Assembly: GCA_021292105.1 (NCBI GenBank)
Contig: CM037869.1
Coordinates: 8,273,704-8,337,703 of the forward strand
Origin: Anadara kagoshimensis
Taxonomy: Eukaryota; Mollusca; Bivalvia; Arcoida; Arcidae
Length of the DNA stretch: 64,000 nucleotides
Reading direction: 5' to 3'
Of this stretch, positions 49,326-61,999 are shown piece by piece. Positions within the stretch are counted from its first letter, which is position 1. Every line of letters begins with the position of its first letter. A program made the position numbers and the translations under genes. Below the pieces are notes generated by a model. That model worked only from the letters and a program-made list of their open reading frames with translations. It was not told the DNA's origin and made no database searches.

Positions 49326-51480
49326 CTTCCGAAACCGTTTTTAAATATCACCGAGGTGATTTAGGTTGTGCGATTAAAGTAATCACGTCTTTGGAGTTTT
49401 TCCATTTCATTTTAATTGTATTACACATATATATTAAAGAACTAATTGTTTAGATTTAAATGGGTCAAGCATATATGTAGGCCAAATGTAATAAGAAATA
49501 TGTCACAATAAGTTGAAATATGTAATACTGCCAAATCAATGTATCTAAGCAGTCTTTGGAGATAAGGAATAAGAAATTAAAACCGTGAAATCTATTAAAC
49601 AAGAACTAAAACAGATATGTTTAGTACTTCTATCATAATGTTTTGTTTCCGTATTGTAATTTTTTTTAAAATAAAATTTAAAAAAAAATTAAAAAAAAAA
49701 AAAAAAATACACGAAGAATTTTTTATAGCTGGAATACTTAAATTTGGTCACCAACCAATGACAATCAGTACAAAAGGTAATAACATCATGTAATTAGTTA
49801 CAGTTAATGTAATTGTATGTAACAAACATACCAACCTATGATAAAAAGTATACAAAAATCAAAGTAAAATTTTTGTTTTATAATTTTGGTTCAAGCACTA
49901 CTGATGAGAAATTGTATTCCGAAACGGCGCTCTAGTTCTGTAAAATTAACACTGGTATGATATATAAAATTAGCACTAGACGGTTGTTTCGAAATACAAT
50001 TCTTCATCATTAGTGCTATTGTCACGTGCCTTTTTTGAATGGATTATTTTTATTGTCATATACCATTTTATAATTAAATTTTAAAAATAGTAGATGACAA
50101 TAAGACCAAAATTATGAAACCAAAATTGTTATCAAGATGTTGAAAAGATGTCCAAAGGACCAAACGTTTGGGTATCAAGATCAACAAACATGTACTCTAC
50201 CATAGCTATAATTAAATACGCGTATCCAATAAACCCACCAACAACAAGCAAGAGAAACAGGACTTTGGTACATAGCCGATGCCACTTCCTTGTTGATAGT
50301 TCACTTGTTTAGCTTAATTTACCAGTTTTGAAGTATTTACTTTGCTTTAGAATTGTTATTTGATCATGGAGGAATATGTTTGAATTTTATTTGTGGTGGG
50401 AATGTATGCACTGTAAATTTAATTTCTGGAAGTTTTAATAATTCAATAGCAATTAACTAATATGATAACACAAAATTGTCTAAGTTAAAGGGAATATACA
50501 GGAAGCAATGCATTATTTCCCCTTTATTGTTTGGTCATGCGACAAAAAAAACTTAAAATGCTTGTTAATTTATAAAATGCGTTTTCAAATTGTTTTTAAC
50601 AATTATTTTTGCTCTTAAAGTCTCACATATAGGAACCGCATTTTTCAAACTGACAAATCCATCACTCGCTCGACTAAGGGCAATGTCTTCATTAATATTA
50701 GGTTAAATATAGAATTGCAATTTTTGTGTTTATGGGTCTTTTATATTATGTCAATATCTTAATACTTAAAATCACAAAATCGAAAACTGTTTGGTTTTTA
50801 AAGGTTTTTATCACAGATATTTAAGGAATGAGAAGTAAAATACATAATTTGTAGAAAGAATGGTCTATAATTATTTCAATCACACCAGTAGAATGCATGT
50901 ATATATTGAACACACCGGAACTGTTGTTCCTTGGTCAAGGTGATATAATCATATCCGGGATCACTCCAAACGAAACGACAGTGTTTGGATATATATTATA
51001 ATAGTGCATTAATAACTCAAAATTATCACACATTACATAACAATTTAGAATTTAAATTCAGTCAGATTGAACTTACAAATCCGTTGAAAAAGCGAAAAAA
51101 TTGTATTAACTTTAAAATATTCCAAATTGAAAAAGCGTCTTGATGAGATGCCTTAATGACATTTTTTTGGTTGTAGCATCTCTATATAAACTAGTGTTTA
51201 GTTACCAAAACTCTTAAACAACAGATCAAAAAATAAATAATTTATTAAAATGTTATCATAAAATCATTGTGTTTGGCCCTATATTACTACTAAATTTGGC
51301 ATAGGCCTGATACCTTATATTAATGAATTGCTTAAATTATAATCCGTGATAAATTATGATGAATTTAAATGTTGTGTCATACTGTGTTTATATATCACAC
51401 ATATAAACGTACATAACATACAGTCTACCATATATTGACGTAAAGAACAAAACCGGTCACAAATAAATATATAACAGTAA
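49326..51480. other. Spacer between genes A and B
   Basis: No gene seen. Holds the A promoter area (about 49330-49450), an A/T homopolymer patch at 49668-49710, an inverted pair of the dispersed 'TTGTATTCCGAAACGG' repeat (49886-50022), and a stretch from about 50100 that resembles 29200-30500 downstream of A (for example the 'CGAAAACTGTTTGGTTTTT' and 'GAACTGTTGTTC' patches). The duplicated unit therefore includes more than 1 kb of 3' flank. Confidence 0.6.
49886..50022. mobile_element. Inverted pair of the TTGTATTCCGAAACGG repeat
   Basis: ACTGATGAGAAATTGTATTC..GAAACGGCGCTCTAG faces AGCACTAGACGGTTGTTTCG..TTCATCATTAGTGCT, forming a hairpin of about 137 bp. Single arms of the same family are at 29147-29202 and 32817-32878. 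Confidence 0.55.
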
Positions 51481-51533
51481 CAATAACAACAACCGGTGTT
51501 TATGGAAAATAGTGTCTGAATATAAAATGTCCA

Positions 51534-51601
51534 TCAACGCAGTAGTGCAAACAAACTGGCTAACAAACAAATCACCATGGAAACATAGGATGCCGAAATA
51601 T
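51534..51601 (-). other. Gene B last exon, predicted untranslated
   Basis: Same sequence as gene A exon 15; about 125 bp including the following 3'UTR are identical in both copies (A 30534-30660, B 51484-51610). Because B's LDLa exon stops first, this exon should be 3'UTR in B. Its perfect conservation despite no predicted coding role points to recent gene conversion or a very recent frame loss. Confidence 0.7.
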
Positions 51602-52110
51602 CTGAAAGAAAAAAATAAAAACGTAAATCAAACATGTATTTGTATACTTAAAACAAAATTACAAAAAATTAATTAAAAATAAGATGGAACACAATATAAG
51701 CGAGTCCTAAACATCCTATTATCATGTACATATTGCAGAGAAATTCCGTTTCATATAAAGTTTTTGTTTTAATTTATTCACTTCTTATCGTATATGTTCT
51801 CTCTCTCTCTCTCTGTCTGTCTTATTCGGGGGTTTGTCTTCATTTCATGTCTTATTTATTTATCATACACCCGTGTCGTTTCAACGCGTCGTCTCTTGTT
51901 GTTACTTTGAGTACGACTATGTTGTTAACATTGACGTCCAAGGTCAACTCTTTTTAACACACGTTCAGTTGCAATATTGGATTTGCCATAACAAGCCTAT
52001 GTTCATTTCACAAACGGTAAAGAAAACAGATACTGAGAAAATAAACATTTAATATCTACTCTTACAAACGTTTATTTATATACATGTATAAGCAGAGAAT
52101 AGGCACTTAC

Positions 52111-52274
52111 GATCAACTCCACTTGGGCATTTCCATGATAGTTGCACTACATCCGGCATATGTTGTTGTTTCGTCACTCCCGTCGTCACAATCTTTATCA
52201 CAATCACAAACAAACATCATGTTTATACACGTCATTGCTCCTGATTCACATGTAAACCAACCGGATGGACAAAG
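52111..52274 (-). CDS. Gene B exon 14: LDLa domain with premature end
   Basis: 164-nt exon. The first roughly 140 nt are identical to A's LDLa exon, then the last 23-25 nt differ by several substitutions and a net loss of 2 nt. The LDLa fold itself (through AGC) is intact. The new frame gives MEMPKWS and TGA at 52115-52113, two bases before the GTAAGT donor. A stop that close to the last junction would not be expected to trigger nonsense-mediated decay under the usual 50-nt rule. Confidence 0.85.
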
Positions 52275-54910
52275 CTAAAAATATATAATAAAATGGTCAA
52301 ACGTTTGTTTAAAAATAAACTAAATTAATTGCCATATTTTGTTTTTTTTTTTTTTTTTTTTTGTTTAATGAATACTGCTTGTCAAAGAACAATATTTTAT
52401 CAAGATATACATTAGCAATAATCGCTATTTCTTAGATAAAATAACCTCTAGTTAAATCTATATGCAGCTACAAGATATCGTGACGGCAAACATCAAATAA
52501 GAATGTTAAAACAACCTGCTTCATTGTCATGATGTATGTGAAGGTAAACCAATTATGAAAAACAAAATATTGTAACGCATTACCTTTTTACGCGAATTGT
52601 AATTAAAATTTATTTCGCAACATGAAGGATTTCCAATTTTCAATCTATGTTTTAAGTATCTATTGTCTTTTACTGCACAAAACTCTTTGTTTCCTATATT
52701 TGTAAGATTTAAAAGAAAAAACGCGAAATACGTGTGGTTACAAAACACGTTTCAAGATAACTTACCTGGACATATTGTCCGGCTGCTGCTACTGGACATG
52801 TCTGGTTGTTACAGTCCTGATAATCGCTAGAGTCACCAGTACAGTTTAAGCCACCATTAGCTGGACGTGGGTCATCACAAACACGCGAACGTGACTGACG
52901 TCCAGTTCCACATGTTACGGTACATGTACCCCATGATGTCCATGAGCCCCAAGCTCCATCAACTGACAAGGAAAAAGAACAATGAATAATTTTACATTCA
53001 ATTTATCTTGCCATAATGCCTAAAATAACATGTTCATCATGGTCAGTGTAATGCTGCTAAGATGAACATAAACATGAACATTAATGAGACAACTAATCAA
53101 ACGTAACATACCAATTCCTGTCCAAATTTTGTTCATTTCCCTCTATTATTCATTTACATTCAGTAAAATCTATTTTGTTGAACTTGTATTTGTTATCGGA
53201 TGGCAATACGTTATAATTAAATAGGACAAATTAACGACTAAATTATATGTTGAATTAATTTTCTTTATTATTTCTAAGTGCAGTCTATGTCTCAAACTTT
53301 TATATCTGGCTCCAGTTTAATAACCAAGATTTTCCTTACTTTACATTTGACAAATATTGGTTGTATTTTATATTACTTCAAATAATCAGTATACAGCGCC
53401 ATCTTCAAAGTGACACTTAAATTCATGGGTATTTTGAAAACTGACAAAGTAATTCAGATTTAAGGGTTTCGAGTTTTAATTTAAGGAACATCTTAACTAA
53501 GAAATGATTGTGAAACTGGGTCCTGGTATTTGTAACAGAATAGCTAAAGTTATAATACATTAATACGAGTATTAAACTGCAAAGAAATTGAAAATGTTAA
53601 AGAATGATACTTACTTATACAGACTTGTGTATTGCAGTCTTGTGTGTCAGAGCTATTTCCGGCACAAGCAGCGCCACCATGTTGTGGTGCTGGGTCTGTA
53701 CAAGTCCTTGTTTTATCCTGGGTACCTCCACCACAGGTAACAGTACATGTAGACCATGATGTCCAGGAAGTCCAAACACCATCGACTGCAAAGTAAATAA
53801 ATAAATATGCATTCTTATTTCAGGTACTTGTAATACATACAAACAAAAAAATGGAAAATAATTAACTTGCGTTTTGGTCTTTAGAAAAATCACAACGATG
53901 GCTTGTTATAAATGAGATTATTTTCATCAAAGAGACAAATACGCAAGAGATACAAGTTGAATGTGTAACACAGACCTAGCAAGGAGGAGCTAAAGCTCGA
54001 CTACTTAGTATTTGATATACATTTTAAATAGCAGGATAGGTACCGATGTCTCTTTTATAACATGCGTCAACATATAATCCTTAAACAATAGCACGATATA
54101 AAGAGCTTAAGACAACAAATGCTGCATTTAACTCATTTTAGGATAATATTTGACCATTCTGCTAAGTGTACATTTTCATTTAAGAATTTAAAAGATGATT
54201 CTGTTGCTTCTGTTTTTTAACCACATGATTTCCCACCATTCCTCTCATAAAAACTTCATCCATTTAAGTCGATGTCTTCACGAGCATGTTATGATTTGTC
54301 ACTTACTTGGACATGGGTTTGTATTGCAGGATTGCGAAGAACTTCCAGAACCACCACAGTTTGCACCACCATACTGAGGGGATGGATTTGTACATGTACG
54401 ACTTCTCGATTGTGTTGATCCGCCACATGACACTGGACATGTCGACCACGATGACCAAGTGGTCCAAGCTCCATCAACTAAAATAACAAGGTTGTTTTTA
54501 AAAATAAACAAAGTGTATTTTTAGAAATTTAATTAAAGCATGACAATAGAAACACTTGATAATTACACTTTCGATAGCTATAGTTTGGCGTGTATAAATC
54601 CAATGCTGGGAATACGAATTAAAGAAAAAGGAAAACATTATTACTTACTTGGACAATTCTGTGTGTTACAGGCTTGTAGATCAAAACTAGAACCGCCACA
54701 GTAAGCACCGCCATATTGTGGAGCTGGATTAGTACAACCTCGAGTTCTCGATTGAGTACCTCCACCACATGTAACTGTACACGTTGTCCATGATGTCCAG
54801 GTATCCCAGCCTCCATCAACTACAAGTAAAAACGTTCAGGTATGATTGAATGGGAAGAATTATTATATTTGCACAGCATGCATTAGTGTTTTATCTAGCC
54901 TAGGTAACTT

Positions 54911-54973
<63 letters not shown>

Positions 54974-55944
54974 GCACACACATAAACACACACAAAAACA
55001 CACACACACCTAAGTGTTTTACTTACTTGGGCAATGATGGGTGTTGCAACTCTGGCTTGATGAACCGGAACCGGAACACGTATTCCCTCCATATTGTGGA
55101 GTTGGGTTTGAACAAGTTCTGCTTCTAGTTTGTGATCCACCACCACATGTCACTGTGCAAGTTCCCCATGCCGCCCACGAGGCCCAGTTACCATGGACTA
55201 TAAAAAGTAAAAATAATACAAATGTATACCATATTCAAAATTTAGCGGAAAGCTAAACTACAATTTATGATATATAAAACGTTTTCATAAAATGGAAGTA
55301 TGATTGATTCAATTTGTTTCCCGAATGTCGGATTTTCCTGTTTCACGATCATTTCAGATTTGGCTACCTCGGTATTTGTGAGAGAATTTTGAAGCGTTAA
55401 AAACGTCACCCATCCCTTATTAAAAGGGAAATGCGCTGCAATTGAAACAAAAAGCGGATTTTATTTTTACGTTCTGAATCTCTGTATTTTGCTGGTTTAA
55501 TGGTTTTCATGCAGTTATTTTTTGTAAAATATACTGACGTTTGTCTTAGTAAATTAAATTCATTATGACCAAAATGAAATATCTATTAAAATGTACACAC
55601 AACAAGTTGTATAAACGTCAAGTTATTAACGCAAACTTGTAATAAAATAAATCGAATTTTTGTACATACTTGGACAGTTATGAGTGTTACAGGATTGTGT
55701 TGATGAACTAGAACCGACGCAGTTGGCACCTCCATATTGTGGGGCTGGATTGGTACAGGAACGGGACCTGGATTGTGATCCTCCTCCGCAAGACCTACTA
55801 CACGATCCCCATGATCCCCAACTAGTGTATCCTCCATCAACTGTAGGAAAATATCATGAATGATATAAATACAATGTGTGAAAATGTTTGTGTTGTTTAA
55901 TTTATTAATTGTGTAATATAATAATGTTGACTCTCAAGACAAAC

Positions 55945-56012
<68 letters not shown>

Positions 56013-59000
56013 TCTTTAAGTTTTCGCGACATTTTATATTGTTATTGTTTTTTATCTTCGTTTTGACAAATCATAATTGTGCAAGTTCGGACAATAAAAG
56101 CTGAAAACCATTCGGGGAAAATTTCCAATTTACAGTATGGGCTACTGGCATTTTACAAATCGGTGTGGTTTGAAGAAGAAACTTGCAACTGTGGAGTAGA
56201 ATATTAAAAAGATATGTTGTCTATGTTTAAATACACACTGTATTAGTCCCATTGTTCAAAATTTGTCCAAGTAAATACTCATTAGAGTTCATTCAAGATT
56301 GTGATCAGTTTTGAATTTCGTTTCATAGCTAAATTGACCGTGGACATATAACATTTATTGAATAATGTTTAAATCTACCCGAGACATATTCTGATCATCG
56401 GTTTCATGGGTATTTAACATTTATATGCAGGTACATAATTTTAACTAGAACGTACTTGGGCATGCGCTTAAGGTACATGACGTTGAAGAAGTTGAAGATC
56501 CGGCACAGTTGTTTCCACCATATGCTGGAGATGGGTTATTACAGGATCGGCTTCGAGTCTTAGTTCCTGAGGCACAAGTTACAGAACATGATCCCCAGCT
56601 TCCCCAACTCCCCCAGTTACCGTGAACTGAAACAGAAATTACAAAATACAAATTCTTCTAAACAAACATATTTATAACAATAAAGGCAAAATACTATTGC
56701 ATTTTAACTAGCGCACTGAATATAAAAAAATAATTACAACTTTTTTGTGCAATTGGAATAATACTATATAAATGTGCGTGGTTTTACTTCTAATTCACTT
56801 TATAAAATACAATATTGTATCATACGTTTGAACAGTTTGATCAAATAATAGACCATAGTAAGGATAATTCTTACAACAGAAACTCACTTGGACAAGTGGT
56901 AGAGCTAGAACATGACTGTGTCTCTGTTCCAGATCCAGAACATTGCTTTCCATCATATTTTGGTGCTGGATTATTACATAGCCTTGTTCTGGATCTTGTT
57001 CCAGTTGCAGTACTTCCTAATGGCTTACAAGACTGACTACATGATGAATATGAACCCCAATTTGACCAGGCACCATCAACTAAAATAAAAAAGAAAACAA
57101 AAATGTTATTAAGTAAGCAGGTAAATGACCTTGACTACTAAACTATTGTTTGTAACGTGGTTAAGCGAGTTGATAATAAAGCAATACCTGGTTCGATCAA
57201 CATATCCAACACAATTAGAAAAAATAATAACCTCAACTTATCTCTTTCAAACAAGATGAAATGTTGTCTAGAGATCACAGCGAAATTTTCCAAATATTTT
57301 TGTGATATATACAATAAACGTGAACATGTAAAAATACTGTTATTGTTATTCTTGTAACACTACTCAATGTAACATGTTATTTTGTACTTAAGTTTCTTTA
57401 TTTTTGTATTATTTATTTTATAAGTGGTATGTTTATGCAATGCAGAACTTACTCGGTGGAGGTGTTGCACAATCCTCTTCGGCGACTCCATCACCGTCAT
57501 CATCTGTAAATATAATATTTGAATAACATAAATATTTCTGTATATTATTTCCTGTTTTCAATACTCTTTTAACAAGCAAATCTTATAAGCTACAGGCAGC
57601 TTATGATTTTACATTACAATATTACAAATGACAATGGCAAATTACTATTAAGAGCAAATATATAAAGATACCATACGTAATCTGCGGAATAGCTCTCCAT
57701 ATCATGGGTTCTCTTATGGAAATGAAGAGAACGTATAAAGTGAAAATGAGAAAAGAATGCTATAAAACATACCTGCTCCACGATTTTCTACTGTACACAG
57801 TTCTTCGTCAATAAGACCATCACAATCATTGTCGATACCATCACCTACTACTGTTGGTGTAGGTATACACACCTAAAGTATAGACAAAAATAATATATCC
57901 AATCAGTAAGAGGTAAAACATTAACTTAAAATAAAATATGAACAACAACCAACTCACTATAAGACACAAAACATATTTAAATGATATTCTGAAAAATATT
58001 TAAAAGGCCAGAACAATAGTCAATTCTGCAAATCAAAAGCTTACCATCTTAGTAGTCGTCGCTATGACACCTTCAAAGTTCGTAGTTGCATTCTTGCATT
58101 ACATAGCAAGGGACCTGACGCCCTTTAGCATTCTATGCTATATTGTGGGATCGACCAATTAAAACAAACATATTAATCCATGTCCGAATCACAATCCAAA
58201 AAACCACCAGAGAAGTGAGGCCGGTGCTCCGGAAGGGTAAGCAGCTCCTGTTTATCCAACTACACCCGCCACGCATGTAATGAAATTTGTGTAAAAGGAA
58301 CGTGGAACTATGGGATATCTCATATTTAGCTAGGGCAATCCTAGACACAGAGACAGCAAACTTATCAACAATACTGTGATGACGGCTAAAAAACTTTTTG
58401 AGGGACTTGATAAGCCTAGGCTTGCAATATCCCTAAGTCAACAATTTATTTGCAATATTTGTATGTATTTTACTTACACTTTTAAGAATCATATTACGTC
58501 AGATTGAACATGGTCCCATACTGAGTTTGTAAGCATGCAAATTTTATTGTAAGCATCTACTGTATCTTAGAATCGGGAAATATTTTTGTTTCAGCAAATT
58601 TTAGAATTTGAAAAAGCAGTGTTCATTCGCTATTCACTGGATTCAAATCAAATGCCGTCATCATTTCTATCATTTCTTCTTATTAACTTAATAATTTGGT
58701 TTTCAAATTCAACTCAAAAAACCGTTTAAGCTTTGCCTTGTTATTTAATATTCGATATTTTAATGAGCAAAGAGCAGCAGTAATAAGATAAGGACTTACT
58801 GTATTAATTGGAGCCAATCTCATACCAGTTGTAAAACCGTAAGTCTCGTAATTTGCTCTTCCATACAAAAATCCACCAAAAATCTTAATAGGTGATGTGT
58901 GACGTATTGTATGGGATCCTTCGGAGACTTTGATATAGCCTCCAACTAACGGTGGATTGGTGTTCGGAATATCGATATAGCTAGTTCCGGATGGGAAGGC

Positions 59001-61373
59001 TGATCCATCTAACCGAAGGCCAGATCTGTCTTGTTTGGTGATGATGAACATGAAGTAGTTGATATATGAACCAAGTGAGTACTTTGGTGTTGTAAATGTA
59101 TAATCTGCTCCATACTGTTCAATTGGTGGGATCATCATCATCATAGGATCTGATTGTTCATAAGAAGACTGCTGGGATTGACAAAATTGTACCACCAGTA
59201 TTGGTTTGTCAGACTCTATGTAACAATAGTAGTTATTTCCCGAGGATATCTGTTTTTCCACCATTCTTCCAGCATTTACTGTAAATGATGTGGAATAACT
59301 TCTGGACTTAATCGAAACGTATGTGTTATCTTCGCTTCCAACAAATTTCCATTTATCACCAACAGTTCTTTCTGGAACAGGTACGGTTGCAAATTTTTTA
59401 CCCCAGGTTGAAACTGGTGGCCAGTGCTCTACTAAGTGATCGCTACTACCCCCGCTTCCTATGTTTGTCTTTCTGTTACCACTAAATACAGCGACGGGTT
59501 TGTTAGAAGTGACCTTTGACCCAGTGAGATCTCCATAGGTTGTAATTTGGAATGTACTGAATCTGTCAATTGTAAGTCTAATTTGGTTTCCTTTGTAGTA
59601 CCTTATACCATTGTATGTGACGTAATAACTGCCAAGATGCTGACTTAGTGTGATGGTGACTGAAGTCGAGTCTTGAGTTCCGACGACCAGCAACTCGCAC
59701 TGCCTAGACGGAGGCCACCAACAAGCTACATAATATTCGTCTCCTAAAACATCTACTGGAAGACCGAGGAAAGCGTCATTAGAATACGTTTCTTTATTCA
59801 CGCCGTAAATAACCACTTCGTCATCAGCTGTGACCCATATGCCCTTGGTACCCAAGGATGTCCCCGACATTCGAATTTGTGGTTCAAAGAAAAGTTGTTT
59901 TACTTGCCCGGCTGTGATAGAAAACTGGTGATCTATAGATGACTTATATTTAGGGGCACGGACTCTGACATTAACCGTTGTCGTTCTCATAGTTGTGATA
60001 AAAAGTTCCACATTGATACTTAAGGCTATGTTTTCCATATAACCAATGATAAATTCCTTCCCTCTGTTGTCAGGCGCAGATCCTACAATTGACCATATAA
60101 TAAAAATGATTAAGATAACAAGTTCCTAAACAAGGATTACATGCTGTTCCATAACCGTTTGAATTTCCCTGTCCCATTTGTTGTACTAAAACAATTCAAA
60201 ATTACCGAAATTACTTCGATCAATGTCGTAAAAACCAGAATTAGATGTAATCATTCAATATATAATATGGATATACAAGCATTACATAATAATTGGTTTT
60301 AAAATAATGCAAAAAAATGAACAAAAATTCTCAAATTTCATTCTCTTATATTCCTTCCGTTACGACTTCAAAAGTAAGGAACTATTAGAAAACAATTCCG
60401 CTTTTATTTTGCACTTTGAATTTTTAACATAACTTTTCCGGTGATATGTATATTTTAAACTGTTTCTACTCACCAAGTGAGAGACTTGGCAACAGTGCCA
60501 AGCACAAAATAGTTGGCAAAAGAAGACCGGACACTGAAATGTAATAAAAATCTATGTAGTTAGTACAAATACACTATACATATGATATTTTTAAAATTGC
60601 GCAATTATTTCGGAGTCCAATATATTATCAGAATCAAATAGTTTGATACAGTGAAATAGCAAAAAAAATGGCTGATAATGTTTTGGCAAATAATGGTTCT
60701 AACAGAGACCTTTTTACAAAATGCAACCGTAGATATTCATATATGAGTAATAAAACTATTAGAAAATGAAATTGTCAAATGAAATTTTTTATCGTTTACA
60801 AAAATTTCTATAATAATTTTTGCAAAATAAAACACATGGACACTGTTCGTTCAAATACGGAGAGTACTATATCCACACCACTAATGTCCTTCCAAGTTCG
60901 GACATTTTATAGTAAGTGGTTTCAATATGCGTTTGTCTTGCCTTTGGTTTGTCTTGATCGTCTGTTTTATTAGTTACCCGTATCACGTTTTTTTTAGTTT
61001 TAAATCTTCTATTTATTGTATATCAATAAGAAAACAAACATACTAATCCAAGTGAAATTCACAATCTCGAAGCAAAGTTCAAAATTTTGAAACACGCAAA
61101 CAAAGTTAAACACTCGAGCATCCACTAGAGAATTGAGGCCGGTTGATCTGGAAGGGTAAGTATTTCTTCTTTAGCTACCTACACCTGCCACATGTAAAAT
61201 ATTTTGATCTTTTTAAAATCTTTTTTAAAGTTTATCTTTCAAAAAATAATTAGAATTGTTGCAAAGAACCTTTTACTATTTTTTTTAAATGCATTCACTT
61301 TGTAAGCATTTAAATATAGGTTTAAATTTGAAATAAGACAATTTAAATTAAAAATGATACATTGTAACTAACT
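52113..61373 (-). CDS. Gene B: tandem paralogue of gene A, predicted secreted form
   Basis: Same exon set as gene A: 61373 (A of ATG), 60533-60474, 60082-58800, 57872-57773, 57503-57453, 57079-56888, 56626-56456, 55840-55670, 55197-55027, 54819-54649, 54477-54307, 53785-53615, 52962-52766, 52274-52113. Exon lengths equal A's exactly (60, 1283, 100, 51, 192, six of 171, 197) except the LDLa exon, 164 instead of 166 nt. The 2-nt difference changes the frame after CSATIM and ends the protein at ...MEMPKWS with TGA at 52115-52113, so the hydrophobic tail is not translated. Predicted length about 1023 aa. The big exon differs from A at only about ten residues of 427. Introns are short (several near 260 bp where A has 1.5-3.7 kb). 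Probably functional as a secreted protein; an assembly error in the LDLa exon would be the alternative. Confidence 0.82.
52766..57079 (-). CDS. Gene B exons 6-13: eight thrombospondin type 1 repeats
   Basis: One-to-one partners of A's repeats, in the same order: 57079-56888 (192 nt), 56626-56456, 55840-55670, 55197-55027, 54819-54649, 54477-54307, 53785-53615 (171 nt each), 52962-52766 (197 nt). Each B repeat resembles its A partner much more than its neighbours, so the eight-repeat array existed before the gene duplication. The last repeat carries two NxT/S sites (NCTG, NQTC). All reading frames are open and splice sites canonical. Confidence 0.9.
54911..55010. repeat. (TC)n(AC)n microsatellite, gene B intron
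   Basis: About 24 TC units followed by interrupted AC repeats, in the position equivalent to 34168-34220 in A. Confidence 0.8.
55945..56008. repeat. (AT)n(AG)n microsatellite, gene B intron
   Basis: About 9 AT units then about 21 AG units. No equal block at the homologous place in A. Confidence 0.8.
57453..57872 (-). CDS. Gene B exons 4-5: acidic metal-binding segment (MopE/TSP3-like)
   Basis: Exon 57872-57773 (100 nt) and exon 57503-57453 (51 nt), same phases as [15 protein letters not shown] and [12 protein letters not shown] are conserved. The intron between them is only 269 bp and shows no inserted element, so it is probably close to the ancestral state before the insertions seen in A. 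Confidence 0.8.
58150..58445 (+). repeat. Dispersed 'GTAAGCAGCTCCTG' repeat in gene B intron 3
   Basis: Starts CATATTAATCCATGTCCGAA and ends TAGGCTTGCAATATCCC. Same repeat as 41755-42095 but opposite orientation, in the homologous intron. Contains GGAAGGGTAAGCAGCTCCTG. The consensus is about 330 bp and non-coding. Confidence 0.65.
58800..60082 (-). CDS. Gene B exon 3: IgGFc-binding N-terminal domain
   Basis: 1283-nt exon, same length and borders as the A copy (42683-43965). About ten amino acid differences are visible, e.g. ENIALS/ENIALR, CELL/CEVL, NIGS/NIGR, SEDN/SDDN, QISSG/QIPSG, QSSYEQ/QSSSEQ, and a cluster [17 protein letters not shown] versus [17 protein letters not shown]. The cluster lies in one loop-like stretch, so the two copies may differ in surface detail there. 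No stop or frameshift. Confidence 0.9.
60474..60533 (-). CDS. Gene B exon 2: signal peptide
   Basis: 60-nt exon equivalent to A 45048-45107; acceptor TTTCAG, donor GTGAGT. Encodes [20 protein letters not shown] after the split Met. The changes relative to A are mostly hydrophobic for hydrophobic, as expected for a signal peptide still under selection. Confidence 0.73.
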
Positions 61374-61445
61374 TGTTGAATAGTTTTATCCCATGAATGA
61401 TGAAACGGTCCGTCTTGTTCCACTGCCCCAGAACCAATGCTTTAA
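61373..61445 (-). promoter_or_regulatory. Gene B exon 1 (5'UTR) with TATA-like box upstream
   Basis: Counterpart of gene A exon 1. The same ATG-GGA-TAA mini uORF lies at 61394-61386, the same distance (22 nt from uORF ATG to the junction) is kept, and the exon ends in A so that A+TG gives the start codon. The donor here is GTTAGT, weaker than A's GTAAGT. A TATA-like GATATTAAATA lies near 61469-61459. Transcription start is not fixed by sequence. Confidence 0.5.
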
Positions 61446-61999
61446 TCTTCAGATACAGTATTTAATATCACCTCACCGAGGGAGATTAAGGTTGCGCGGA
61501 CACCGTAATGACGTGTTTGGATTATAATTTTTTGTTTTGCATCTTAATTACACTAAGGGTGTGCGTACTAATATAATAACGGCTATTTTTAAATGCACTA
61601 CTTGTAGACCGAATCTTAATATAACGGGAAATATTTCACAATAAGTTGAAAAGTATAAACAGTCTTCAGAGAGATTACTGTTTTAGAAATGACCATACAA
61701 TTTAAAACTCGCACACGTGAAATGCAAGCACTTGCACAAGGAAAGAAACTTTTGTCACAATTAATTAAAATTAATTGCATGTATAATAACATGTAACTTT
61801 GGACTTATGCAATCTAACCAAGACCACTGAACAACATAAACATGTACTCGGAAGAGCTAATTTTCCCAAGAACAACAAACAATAACACATAAAGTTAGAC
61901 AAAATAAATACATCAGGAGATGTAATTGATTATATGATTATAAACTCATAATATTACTGTCGAGATGTCTCAGGTAAACAAAAATGATGACCAGAAGTG

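Noticed and set aside
51534-61445. Gene B as a pseudogene
   Set aside because: All other exons are intact, splice sites are canonical and the stop falls at the very end; a shortened secreted product is more likely.
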